From assembly GCA_023301745.1 (NCBI GenBank), contig JALZVW010000083.1, positions 1-52,543 on the forward strand: 52,543 nucleotides of DNA, given 5' to 3'. The DNA comes from Arenicella sp. GTDB lineage: Bacteria > Pseudomonadota > Gammaproteobacteria > Arenicellales > Arenicellaceae. Each line of letters opens with the position of its first letter. The stretch's first letter is position 1. Below the pieces are notes generated by a model that ran no database searches, was not told the origin of the DNA, and saw only the letters and a list, made by a program, of their open reading frames with translations. Positions 41,003 through 49,790 of the stretch are shown in pieces. The position numbers were made by a program, and so were the translations under genes.

Positions 41003-42688
41003 TTAGTGCCGCGAAGTTGTGCTGGTCAGTCTTTCGATTAGGGCTTTGGTTGTGACTTCTGGCTTCGTATGTATCAGTAGTTGGCCCGCATCATCAATCA
41101 CTATTAGGTGAATGTTGTCATGCGCTTGTGCCAGATTATGAATTGATGTGATCGAGCTAATGCGGTCTTGGTTGCCATGTATTAAGCTAATTCCACACTG
41201 CACTCTCTCGACATAATGCGATAGGTCTTCGGCCAATGCTAGCGCCTCGTTTGTGTAGGCTATATAACCATTCTGCGCAGCGAATCGGTAGCCAATGCAA
41301 AGGCGTTGAAATACTTCTTCGTGGTTAGTTGTGGCCAAATCCACCGACGAATTTTGATAGTTCATATCAAGCAGTTTTCGAATGCCATCACTCTCGATAA
41401 TTGCTTGTGCGGTTCGCGTTAGCGCAGGCAAAAATTTTGGAAAGTACCTAGCCGTTCGAACAATTGCACGAGCCCCTTTGGGCATTGACGCTATTTGATT
41501 TTCGCTGTCCAATGGAGTCATGCCCGCAATGTTAACGACTAACTCTATACGAGCTGGATGGAGTGCAGCCGTTGCATAAGCATGCGAAGCACCCGACATC
41601 TGGCCAAGCAAAATAACCGAGTCTAGTTTTAAATGATCGAGTAGCGCGATTAAATCGGTCGCCGAATTTTTGAGTAAATCATCGTTGTTAAGAGAGGCCG
41701 AAGAGCCTCCGAACCCAGCTCGACTTGGGCCGATTATTCGATACGCCTGATGACCTAGAGAATCGTGCATGACATCTGGAAGCTGGGGGTCATGAAGCGC
41801 TCCGTGGAGTACCACGATGACTTTTTTATGTTTCGCGCCGGTGTCGTAGTAGGCGTATTTTCGTCCATCGGGCAACGTTAGCGAATAGTTTGGGCACTTT
41901 GAGTTAGACCACTTTTCTTGATCACGATGGCTTTGCGCAAAGTTCAAACTCGTCAACAGCCGCATTAAACGAGGCTGCGAATGTGTTTGGGTTTTTTTTA
42001 GCAATGACTTAGTGTGTTGACGAACCGTGCCTAATGCTCGGCTTTCGCGTTCGGCGATATCACGTACTGAATGCCCTTGATATAAAAGCTCGGCTACAGC
42101 GCATTCTGTGTTGGTCAGCGAATACATCGATTTTAAGATCGTTTGTAGACCTTGATCCCAAGCGTGCCCAGTGAAATCTATAATAATGATCCCTGTGTCG
42201 TTTAATTTTTTTAGCCGCATTAGTGCCGGTTGATTGTTCGGTAACAGAATGACTAATTCCATTGTTTGAGTCGTGCCAGCCTGAGCAAGCACATCGAATA
42301 CGATCGCTTTGGCTTTTGGATGCACTAAATCTTGTATAAGTTGCCCTCTTTGCGTAATCGAAAATAACTTTTTAGCGTCATTATTGAATTCCAGTACCCG
42401 GCCGCTAAGAGTGATTGCGATTGATGGCCTGTTGCTCACGCCGATAAAATTGTCTAGGGTCAAATTTTCAAGTGCGTGGTCAAGGCCGGATCTCTCTAAA
42501 ATTTGAAATGCGCGATCAAAGTGATGCGACAAATGCTCATACGTTTCGGGGGCAAGGCTGACAAGTTCCTCATTTTGGTGTAAATACTCTTCCAATAACT
42601 CCGCGAATGAATTGAAATTATTTGGGTTGAGTACAAGGTCGTACAGGGCGTCAATAAGTTGATCTTGTCGAGTTTTTTGATTAGGCAT
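41003..42688 (-). CDS. PAS / LuxR-HTH / degenerate alpha-beta-hydrolase fusion regulator
   Basis: A 561-residue protein with domains in an unusual order. Residues 1-85 are helical; about 88-175 is PAS-like (PSIAITLSGRVLEFNNDAKK); 188-245 is a LuxR-type HTH (LTNTECAVAELLYQGHSVRD, TVRQHTKSLLKKT); about 265-555 is an alpha/beta hydrolase (VIVVLHGALHD, GPSRAGFGGSS, IHGNQDR). In the nucleophile elbow LLGQMSGASHA, aligned to G-x-S-x-G, Met364 takes the serine position, and the catalytic histidine position in DDAGQLLIH (normally AGHxxxxE) is Gln536; Asp508 remains. The hydrolase part is therefore probably a ligand-binding sensor rather than an enzyme. Target genes are unknown; the choice-of-anchor I gene lies upstream on the same strand, 118 bases away. 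Confidence 0.85.
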   Translation of the reverse strand: MPNQKTRQDQLIDALYDLVLNPNNFNSFAELLEEYLHQNEELVSLAPETYEHLSHHFDRAFQILERSGLDHALENLTLDNFIGVSNRPSIAITLSGRVLEFNNDAKKLFSITQRGQLIQDLVHPKAKAIVFDVLAQAGTTQTMELVILLPNNQPALMRLKKLNDTGIIIIDFTGHAWDQGLQTILKSMYSLTNTECAVAELLYQGHSVRDIAERESRALGTVRQHTKSLLKKTQTHSQPRLMRLLTSLNFAQSHRDQEKWSNSKCPNYSLTLPDGRKYAYYDTGAKHKKVIVVLHGALHDPQLPDVMHDSLGHQAYRIIGPSRAGFGGSSASLNNDDLLKNSATDLIALLDHLKLDSVILLGQMSGASHAYATAALHPARIELVVNIAGMTPLDSENQIASMPKGARAIVRTARYFPKFLPALTRTAQAIIESDGIRKLLDMNYQNSSVDLATTNHEEVFQRLCIGYRFAAQNGYIAYTNEALALAEDLSHYVERVQCGISLIHGNQDRISSITSIHNLAQAHDNIHLIVIDDAGQLLIHTKPEVTTKALIERLTSTTSRH

Positions 42689-42806
42689 TTTTCTGTGTCA
42701 TTGCTATATAACAATGACGTTCTTCTCCGCCCAGAATCGAGCAATATTGATTCTATAGCCTATACGTCTGGACTCGATTTAATGTGATTTAATCACAATA
42801 AATTGC

Positions 42807-44381
42807 TTATCTGTCTTTTTGCTCAGTTTGATTGACTTGGTATATTGATATAGTACCGCTCACTTCATTTGCTGATACCAGCAGTGGCTGACCGTTAGGG
42901 CTATCGCTTGCGTTGATAAAAACGAGGCTCTCGGGAGCTATGTCGCCAGCGTTGGGGTCGCTAGGTTCTAGGTAAGGGCTAATGGTATTTAGGTAGTCTA
43001 CAAAAAACGCCTTTTCTGGCACTGTGATGTTGTAAACCATGATCCCGCCGGTGCGTTCAAGGCCAATAAATGCATAAGTTGATTTACCCACTTTACCTAT
43101 CGTCAGCGCTTCTGGCTCAGGGCCTTTGTCGTCGCTACTCAGATCTCTGTTGTTAAAAAGTCTAGGGTAATCACGTGCGGTAATTTTTTCAAACGCTGAA
43201 CCACTGTCAAAAACTTGAACGATATTTTGGTCCCAGATTGAAAACGATCGAGAGCCAAATGAATATAGGGTGTCACTAAGCCCGTTTTTATCAGAATCGG
43301 CGCCAATGGTTGAGACGTTTAGCTGGCCAAGTTGCTTATCGCCTTGTAGGTTTTGTTCTTTTAGTGAAGAGTCGAGCGCTAAGTTTTTGACTCTTTTTTG
43401 TTCCGAGAAGCCAGAGTAATCACGTGGATCTCCTTCATTCGCTGTGACGATGAAGCTTTGGCCATTTACCTTGTAACTCGCTATCGAATCGGGCTGATAC
43501 ATTCCTCTAAGCGGCCAGGTTTTAATGTTTATCTTATTATCTTTATCACTCGCATCTAAGCCATTTTCAGTCAGCGAATGGTCTTTATAGCCCAGTGCGT
43601 AGAGTTTTTCTACACGGCCCCGTTTTAAGCTGACTTCGGCCAAGGCGTTGTTTTCCTGAAGGCTCACCCATGCAGTCTCTGAGTTGGCGGTGATGCTTAT
43701 GTACTCCGGTTCAAGGTCTTGAGCAATAGACGCATTTTTACCAAATATTCGAATCTCGGGATCGATATTATTATCAGTGAATTGATTAAAGTTTACAGAA
43801 CGAACCGACGCCGGCTCTAACGCTCTTATGTCGCCTTTGATATCGATAATGGTTATTGAACCTTCTGGGTCAACAGTGTAATCGTCGTTAGGTTCCCCCT
43901 CGTTTGCACTGACAATGTACTGACCATTTGGTGAAAATGTCACCATGTCAGGCATGGCCCCTGCTTGAAATTGATTGAGCCGCACTCCGTCGGTGCTATA
44001 GACCAGAATCGAGCCGTTTTCTTGAGGATTTTTGCCCGAGATTGCGATGGCAACGAGTTGGTTTTTTACCGCGACACTATTTATTGTCCCGAACTCCTTA
44101 AGATCAATCCTGAAGGCCAATTGTGGAGATTCAGGTTCTGATAACGATATTACATCAATAGTACGTGCATGATTGTTGGTTGCAAACGCGCGTTGCGTTT
44201 TCGGATCAAAACTGACAATTTCAGCCGCGCCGCTGTCATAGGGCCCCGACTTATAGGTGCTCAACGGGCTCAGGCTAATGCGCTCGCCTAGGGACTTATG
44301 CTCGCCATGAGCGACCGCAAGAGAGATAGATAATGGTGATATCAGCAAGCCAGCAACGGCCAATGATGAGCTTAAGTTCAT
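42807..44381 (-). CDS. Choice-of-anchor I family beta-propeller protein, exported
   Basis: A 524-residue protein with a signal peptide (LAVAGLLISPLSISLAVAHG). The series GAAEIVSFDPKTQRAFATN, INSVAVKNQLVAIAISG, GAMPDMVTFSPNGQYIVSANEGEP, GSITIIDI, EYISITANSETAWVSLQENNA, and SFIVTANEGDPRDY is the choice-of-anchor I pattern, a seven-bladed propeller related to phytase-like and alkaline-phosphatase-associated proteins. The ending lacks a visible sorting anchor, so it may be soluble in the periplasm or secreted. Substrate unknown. Same strand as the LuxR-fusion gene but separated from it by 118 bases. Confidence 0.85.
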   Translation of the reverse strand: MNLSSSLAVAGLLISPLSISLAVAHGEHKSLGERISLSPLSTYKSGPYDSGAAEIVSFDPKTQRAFATNNHARTIDVISLSEPESPQLAFRIDLKEFGTINSVAVKNQLVAIAISGKNPQENGSILVYSTDGVRLNQFQAGAMPDMVTFSPNGQYIVSANEGEPNDDYTVDPEGSITIIDIKGDIRALEPASVRSVNFNQFTDNNIDPEIRIFGKNASIAQDLEPEYISITANSETAWVSLQENNALAEVSLKRGRVEKLYALGYKDHSLTENGLDASDKDNKINIKTWPLRGMYQPDSIASYKVNGQSFIVTANEGDPRDYSGFSEQKRVKNLALDSSLKEQNLQGDKQLGQLNVSTIGADSDKNGLSDTLYSFGSRSFSIWDQNIVQVFDSGSAFEKITARDYPRLFNNRDLSSDDKGPEPEALTIGKVGKSTYAFIGLERTGGIMVYNITVPEKAFFVDYLNTISPYLEPSDPNAGDIAPESLVFINASDSPNGQPLLVSANEVSGTISIYQVNQTEQKDR

Positions 44382-44659
44382 GATTTAGTATTTTTATTAA
44401 GATCCAGTGAGCTAGTTTACATCATTCGTTTTACATATCCGTCAAACGGCATTCACTATTCGAAAAACTGGTTACAGTGAGGTTATTTAGCCCTAAGTCA
44501 GAGGCTTTCAAAAGGCTCATTAGGGCGAATTTTACTTAGCCAGTTTGAATAACAAAATACGTAGTGTTTTATCGGCTCGAGGCATATAGTTATGCTTTGT
44601 TCATACAGTCTGAGGTTAGTAATAAGTGCCTACAGTCTTATAATATTGTCGTAGGCGCC

Positions 44660-46015
44660 GTGTCCGTAACCTTAGAATTAAAGTCCTTAATAAAATTAGC
44701 CACACCGGTGTCTCTTGCACAGTTGTCGTTGGTGGGTATGTCGGCCACTGATGTGTTGATTGCAGGGCGAGCCAGTACACTTGATTTGGCGGGCATGAAC
44801 TTAGGTGTTAATACTTGGAACATGATTATTTTGTTTTTCATGGGTATCGGTTTTGCCACTCAACCTCTGGTTGCAAAGCGTTTTGGAGCGCTGGACGATC
44901 GGGGTGTAAAGCATCAATTGCATCAATCTATATGGATGTGCCTGAGTTTAGGTGTCGTGGCTATGCTGGTCGTGTGGGCCGCGGCATGGGGCTTCAAGTT
45001 CGTTAACTTTGAGCCTGAAATGTCGCGTATTGCACGTGATTTTTTATTCGCGATTAGTCTATGTGCAATACCCATGAGCTTGATGCCTGCCGTGCGAGGC
45101 ACCTTAGAAGGCATGAGCATGACCCGGGTGGTTTTCTTGGTTAATTTTTCCGCGTTTCTTATTAATATTCCGCTTGATTATGTTTTGGTGAACGGCCTAT
45201 ACGGATTGCCTAAATTCGGTGGCGTTGGCTGTGCTTGGGCAACCGTGATTCTAATGTGGGCCGCATTTTTAATTAGTCTTTGGGTGCTTAAGTCACACCA
45301 TGGTATTAAACAAAAAAAGCTATTTTCTGATTTTGAAAAACCAAATACTAAGACTATTCGCGCGACCTTCAAGTTGGGCTTGCCAATCGGTATGTCTATT
45401 GTCATTGAACTCGCAATGTTCTCTGGCGCCGGAATAATGATTGCTAAATTTGGTGTAATAGAAGCCGGCGCGCACGCGGTTGCGATTATCGTCGCGTCGC
45501 TCAGTTTTATGTTGTACACAGGCTTAGGGCAGGGCGTTACAATTCGTGCATCTCAATTACTCGGCGCATCATTGCCTGACCAAGCATGGTCCACGGTCAA
45601 GATAGGCACTCTATTTAATCTGGCGGTCTCTGTTATATTTTGTTTGGCCTATCTGGTCTTCACTGAACCACTGATTCGACTCTTTACGAGTGATCCGCAA
45701 GTAATTGAACTTGCCGTCGTGTTGCTATACTTTGGCGCGGCTTTTCAAATCGTGGACTGCCTGCAAGTGGCGATGGTCTGTGCGCTACGTGCCTATCACG
45801 ATACCGCTAGCCCGCCGAAATATCAGCTATTAGCCTTTTGGGGTTTTGGTTTGCCTATTGGTATTGGTTTGTCATTTTACGGCTGGTGGCCGGGTCTAGA
45901 GGGAGCGAAGGGTATGTGGTTTGCGATGGTAGTGAGTTTGTCCTTAGTGGGTCTATTGTTATTGCGTCGATTGGCCCAACACATGCGTGAATTTAATGCG
46001 CAACAGCAAGTTTAG
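44660..46015 (+). CDS. MATE family efflux transporter (NorM-like)
   Basis: 451 residues from the GTG at 44660 (MSVTLELKSLIKLATPVSLAQ), close to the NorM length of about 457; the GTG at 44564 would add 32 residues without family similarity. Twelve helices in two six-helix halves. The typical blocks are LIKLATPVSLAQLSLVGMSATDVLIAG, LGVNTWNMIILFFMGIGFATQPLVA, LPKFGGVGCAWATVILMW and LGQGVTIRASQLLG. It exports cationic drugs or metabolites driven by Na+ or H+. The small membrane protein gene is 68 bases downstream on the same strand. Confidence 0.9.
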   Translation: MSVTLELKSLIKLATPVSLAQLSLVGMSATDVLIAGRASTLDLAGMNLGVNTWNMIILFFMGIGFATQPLVAKRFGALDDRGVKHQLHQSIWMCLSLGVVAMLVVWAAAWGFKFVNFEPEMSRIARDFLFAISLCAIPMSLMPAVRGTLEGMSMTRVVFLVNFSAFLINIPLDYVLVNGLYGLPKFGGVGCAWATVILMWAAFLISLWVLKSHHGIKQKKLFSDFEKPNTKTIRATFKLGLPIGMSIVIELAMFSGAGIMIAKFGVIEAGAHAVAIIVASLSFMLYTGLGQGVTIRASQLLGASLPDQAWSTVKIGTLFNLAVSVIFCLAYLVFTEPLIRLFTSDPQVIELAVVLLYFGAAFQIVDCLQVAMVCALRAYHDTASPPKYQLLAFWGFGLPIGIGLSFYGWWPGLEGAKGMWFAMVVSLSLVGLLLLRRLAQHMREFNAQQQV

Positions 46016-46083
46016 CTTAGGGTATAGTCGATATTTACTCTAGATAAGACATCACGCTTATTGGTTAACAGAGAGAAAAAAAG

Positions 46084-46464
46084 ATGGGGATAGTTGTTTG
46101 TATTAGTATGTTGTTGGGCTTAACGGTGTTGCAGCCGACACCATGGAACCGTTCTGCACGAGTAAAGCAGCCGACTCAATTTGTTATGTTTACCGCCTTT
46201 TCTCTGCTGAGTTTAGGGCTGTGGAACGTTATTTATGGTTACTTTACGATCAGTGGTTTTTGGATGTGGGCTTCGTTAATTTCTGGCTCGGCGATGGTGT
46301 TAGCCAGCTTCTATGTGTTTATCGAGCAAGGCTCCGAGAGTTCTGATATTGATCATAGCAATGTGCGTAAAGCAACTACGATTGTCTTAGCGCTTAGCTT
46401 TTTAGTCTACGCGGTTACTCTAATTCAATTAAACCTGGGCTATCCTATCCTTGGTCAGTCGTAG
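46084..46464 (+). CDS. Small membrane protein, four helices
   Basis: A 126-residue protein with hydrophobic segments near 2-18, 32-52, 56-78 and 100-120, and a polar loop with ESSDIDHSN. GAGAG lies a few bases before the ATG. The pattern ISMLLGLTVLQPTPWNRSARVKQ at the N-terminus is not one I can assign. It may be co-transcribed with the MATE gene. A hairpin terminator and a tandem repeat follow it. Confidence 0.65.
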   Translation: MGIVVCISMLLGLTVLQPTPWNRSARVKQPTQFVMFTAFSLLSLGLWNVIYGYFTISGFWMWASLISGSAMVLASFYVFIEQGSESSDIDHSNVRKATTIVLALSFLVYAVTLIQLNLGYPILGQS

Positions 46465-46486
46465 AAACAGGGTTAGTCAGAAAAAA

Positions 46487-46517
46487 GGGCAACGATAAAA
46501 TTTCGTCACCCTCTTTT
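46487..46517 (+). terminator. Imperfect hairpin with T run
   Basis: GGGCAACGA pairs with TCGTCACCC apart from a two-base internal mismatch, and CTCTTTT follows. It lies 22 bases after the small membrane protein gene and leads straight into the 13-bp repeat array. Confidence 0.5.
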
Positions 46518-46592
46518 AGCCTTAGTTTTTAGCCTTAGTTTATGGCCTTAGTTTATGGCCTTAGTTTATGGCCTTAGTTTATGGCGTTAGTA
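46518..46592. repeat. 13-bp tandem repeat, about 5.8 copies
   Basis: Units begin at 46518, 46531, 46544, 46557, 46570 and 46583 (last one partial). The consensus is GGCCTTAGTTTAT; the first two units begin AG and the first ends in TTTTT. Three central units are identical, which implies recent expansion. It sits between convergent genes and ends four bases before the stop of the DUF885 gene. Confidence 0.93.
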
Positions 46593-46596
46593 CTGG

Positions 46597-48474
46597 CTAG
46601 CCCGCTAACTTTGAGCTTATCCACGAATCAACTTTGGCTTCGAGAACGTTCAAAGGCAGAGGCCCGTATTTAAGAATTTCATCGTGGTATTCGCGAATAT
46701 CAAACTTCTCACCCAACTGTTCTTTAGCGCCCGACCGTAACTCAAGAATTTTTAGCATTCCGATTTTGTAAGCGGTTGCTTGCGACGGCATTACAATATG
46801 TCGCTCAACCATCTTAACGCCATCAGAAACAGCATTAGGTGTGTTGTCAGTGTAGTAGGCAATGCCTTGCTCACGTGTCCACTTCTTTGAATGGATGCCC
46901 GTGTCTACGACTAAGCGACATGCGCGCCATAGCTCCATCGCTAAGCGACCAAAATCAGAATAAGGGTCTTGATAAGCGCCAAATTCTTTTGGGAGGTATT
47001 CAGAGTACAAACCCCAGCCTTCTGTATAGGCGGTATAACCACCAAAGCGGCGAAATTTAGGAACCCCTGTTAACTCTTGTTGAATCGCCAGCTGCATATG
47101 GTGGCCGGGAATACCTTCGTGATAGGCCAGTGCTTCCATTTGATAGCTTGGCATTGCTTTCATGTCATAAAGGTTAGCGTAATACAAACCAGGTCGTGTA
47201 CCGTCTTCAGATGGGCGTTGGTAAAAGGCTTTGCCTGCGGACTGCTCGCGAAAAGCTTCAACGGCTTTGACATTCAAGTCGGCTTTAGGCTTGGTAATGA
47301 ACATGGCGTCAAGTTTGCCTTTCATGTCATCGATTAGCGTTGTTGCCTCGCTCAGATATCGATCTTTGCCAGCTTGGTCCGAGTCATAATAAAAGCGTTC
47401 GTCATTGCGCATAAACTGCATAAACGCGTTTAAATCGCCGTCAAATTTCACCGCATCTTTGATCGCTCGCATTTCACCGTGAATACGTTCGACTTCTTTT
47501 AAGCCAATTTCATGAATTTGATCCGAGCTAAGGTCGGTGGTGGTGGTGCGCTTAAGTGCAACGTTAAAAAATTCATCGCCGTCTTTCCATTTCCACACGC
47601 CATCGTCGGTCGTCGCTTTAGTTTCGAGCTTAGTCAAATGGGCGACTAACTTCTCATAGGCGGGTTTTACTGAATTGCTAAGCGCGGCTGTTGCTGCTTC
47701 CATCAACGCTGTTTTTTCAGCGTCACTGACATTGCTCGACTCCTTAGTAGCGAGCGCATCGACCTTCTTGCTGAAGTCTGCTAGTAACGCGCTTGGTTCG
47801 CCTTCGGTGAATGGTGCGCCAGTGATGATGTTGTTGCTATCGCGAATAACATGCGGGAAGACAAACTTTGGAGGAATGATATTGGCGGCCGTACGAGCAT
47901 CAATATTGGTGATTAGTTGATCAAACAAGCTAGGAATACCGTTCAAGCGTGCAATGTAATTTTCGGCATCCTTGATGTCATCAATACGATGTTGATTAAT
48001 CAGCAACGAGACGACACCTGAATGGCGACCAAACATTTGATTGACTGGGTAGTTATAAAGGCGCCATTTATTGTCGGCGATGTCTTCTTCCATTGACTGA
48101 ATCAATAGGTCGTAGCTCAGTGTTGTCGCGTTGTCGAGCTTCGAGCGATCAATGGTTTTGAGTTCAGCTAGTTGTTTCTTAGTGATTTCAATTGATTCAT
48201 TTGCGTGAGCTTCGGATAGATCGTTCCACTCATTAGCTCGATCTTTACGGCCCAGGCGGGTCAGTGTTTCGGGGCTTCGAGCAACAGACTCTTCGAATAC
48301 GCGCTCAAAGAATGCGTTGGCACGCTCAGATTCTGACGTCTGTGGCGCAGCGGATACTTCCTGGGCAACGCTTGGATTTGATTCAGGGGTTTGGCTAGAA
48401 ATTTGGTCTGCTGACTGATTGCAGGCCGATAGCAAAAATGCAGCGCTAAGGGCTGCCGAGTACGATTTAAGCAC
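46597..48474 (-). CDS. DUF885 family lipoprotein, putative zinc peptidase
   Basis: A 625-residue protein. The lipobox LLSAC at about 14-18 predicts lipid attachment after export; no aspartate follows the cysteine (CNQS), so the outer membrane is likely. After a low-complexity linker (to about 50) the DUF885 domain fills the rest, with the zinc motif YHEGIPGHHMQ near residue 450 and the YTEGWGLYSEYL block, both as in the family, then KIGMLKILELR. DUF885 proteins look like metallopeptidases, but few have been assayed. Confidence 0.92.
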   Translation of the reverse strand: MLKSYSAALSAAFLLSACNQSADQISSQTPESNPSVAQEVSAAPQTSESERANAFFERVFEESVARSPETLTRLGRKDRANEWNDLSEAHANESIEITKKQLAELKTIDRSKLDNATTLSYDLLIQSMEEDIADNKWRLYNYPVNQMFGRHSGVVSLLINQHRIDDIKDAENYIARLNGIPSLFDQLITNIDARTAANIIPPKFVFPHVIRDSNNIITGAPFTEGEPSALLADFSKKVDALATKESSNVSDAEKTALMEAATAALSNSVKPAYEKLVAHLTKLETKATTDDGVWKWKDGDEFFNVALKRTTTTDLSSDQIHEIGLKEVERIHGEMRAIKDAVKFDGDLNAFMQFMRNDERFYYDSDQAGKDRYLSEATTLIDDMKGKLDAMFITKPKADLNVKAVEAFREQSAGKAFYQRPSEDGTRPGLYYANLYDMKAMPSYQMEALAYHEGIPGHHMQLAIQQELTGVPKFRRFGGYTAYTEGWGLYSEYLPKEFGAYQDPYSDFGRLAMELWRACRLVVDTGIHSKKWTREQGIAYYTDNTPNAVSDGVKMVERHIVMPSQATAYKIGMLKILELRSGAKEQLGEKFDIREYHDEILKYGPLPLNVLEAKVDSWISSKLAG

Positions 48475-48614
48475 GGTGGGTATCTCCGATTAGTTAGGTT
48501 GTGAGATTATTGTAACAACAAAATGAACATGAGACGTGTAGGTGATGTAATAATGACAAGCTTGAGTATGAATAACTTTAAAAGAATGTGGCTAGCTTAG
48601 CGCAGGCAATTGGT

Positions 48615-48974
48615 ATGAACAAAGATAGTTTATTTCTACTAGCCCCCGGCTTTTCTGATAATGAACGGCAAGAATACTGCCCTGAGTGCGCAGAAGTATG
48701 GGGTTTGCTAAGTTACTTTCCGACGATAAAAGAAAGTGTCGACATTTGTTATCAGCCGATATCTCGGCCTCGAACAGATCTAATTGAATTGCTTGGCCAA
48801 GAGAACCAAAATTGTCCTACCTTGATTTTGTCTGATAGTAGCCCAAACTTGGAGCGTTGCGGCATAAGGCTTTATAACGGTTTACGCTTTATCGACAACG
48901 CCCGCGATATGGGCTTGTATTATGCTCAGAGGTTTAGTTTGCCAGCACCTCGGGGGCATCGGCGTTCGAGCTAG
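48615..48974 (+). CDS. DUF3088 family protein
   Basis: 119 residues from the ATG at 48615 (MNKDSLFLLAPGF), with AGG eight bases upstream; the GTG at 48588 would add nine residues outside the family. The DUF3088 blocks are DSLFLLAPGFSDNE, YCPECAEVWGLLSYFP, ISRPRTDLIELLG and NCPTLILSD. The CPEC pair resembles a thioredoxin-fold redox motif, and the overall layout suggests a thioredoxin-like or GST N-domain fold. Function unknown. The LysE gene begins 42 bases downstream on the same strand. Confidence 0.85.
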   Translation: MNKDSLFLLAPGFSDNERQEYCPECAEVWGLLSYFPTIKESVDICYQPISRPRTDLIELLGQENQNCPTLILSDSSPNLERCGIRLYNGLRFIDNARDMGLYYAQRFSLPAPRGHRRSS

Positions 48975-49016
48975 TTGTATCCATATTTAATAACTTTTAT
49001 CTAGTAGGTAGCTATC

Positions 49017-49634
49017 GTGACGATTGAAATTTGGTTGGTTTATTTAGCAACGGTGTTGGTGTTCATGAGTACACCTGGCCCGAGCCATCTACTGATGCTG
49101 TCGAACAGTTTAGCTAATGGTTTTAATAAATCTACGGCGACGGCGGCCGGCGATCTTAGCGCCAACTTATTACAGATGGTGGCCGCTTCGCTTGGGCTCG
49201 CTACGGTTCTCAATCAATCGCAATACTTTTTTTCAGGAATCAAGTGGGCCGGGGTTGCGTATCTTAGCTATCTCGGTTTGCGGCTGATTTTTTCTAAGCA
49301 ATCAGCGCTCAAAGCAGGTCAGCACAATTCGATAAAATCTTTGTATTGGCAAGGTTTCATAACGTCAGCGGCCAACCCTAAGGCGGTGATTTTTTTTGCG
49401 GCGTTGTTTCCCCAATTCTTGTCTCCTGAGGCCTCGCTGCTGCCTCAGTTCTTAGTTTTAAGCGCTACTTACCTGATCGTTGATGGCATATTTTTATGTT
49501 TATATGGTAAGTTTGCTGACGCGTTTAGAGAGAAAATAGTCGATAACTGTGGGCGCTTTCTGAATGCGCTTGTAGGGAGCTTTTTCATCGCTGCAGCGGT
49601 ACTTCTTGGTTTGAAAGGTTTTGAACGATCTTAG
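49017..49634 (+). CDS. LysE/RhtB family amino-acid exporter
   Basis: A 205-residue, six-helix exporter. The family motif STPGPSHLLMLSNSLANGF (near 17-35), the glycine- and alanine-rich second helix and KWAGVAYLSYLGLRLIF, then GFITSAANPKAVIFFAALFPQF are all typical. Starts with GTG at 49017, with TAGGT seven bases before. Exports amino acids or derivatives; which one is unknown. Possibly co-transcribed with the DUF3088 gene. Confidence 0.92.
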   Translation: MTIEIWLVYLATVLVFMSTPGPSHLLMLSNSLANGFNKSTATAAGDLSANLLQMVAASLGLATVLNQSQYFFSGIKWAGVAYLSYLGLRLIFSKQSALKAGQHNSIKSLYWQGFITSAANPKAVIFFAALFPQFLSPEASLLPQFLVLSATYLIVDGIFLCLYGKFADAFREKIVDNCGRFLNALVGSFFIAAAVLLGLKGFERS

Positions 49635-49723
49635 CTTAATTGATCTCATGGTTGGGCCGAACGATGAGGCGCTTACAGGCCCATAATGCCGAGCAAGCGC
49701 GGGTGAGTGTTTGAGCTTCAGGT

Positions 49724-49755
49724 GAAAAATAGAGAGCGGTGTTACGGTGCTCTCT
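49724..49755 (-). terminator. Intrinsic terminator of the FMO-DUF2855 operon
   Basis: AGAGAGC (49731-49737) pairs with GCTCTCT (49749-49755). On the minus strand the stem is followed by ATTTTT, which marks the end of the operon read from 52341. Confidence 0.75.
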
Positions 49756-49790
49756 ACCTTACGTTTTAGCCGCAGCTCAAGCGTTGAGTC

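Noticed and set aside
46518-46592. CRISPR array
   Set aside because: The 13-bp units are directly adjacent, with no spacers, and no cas genes occur in the window.
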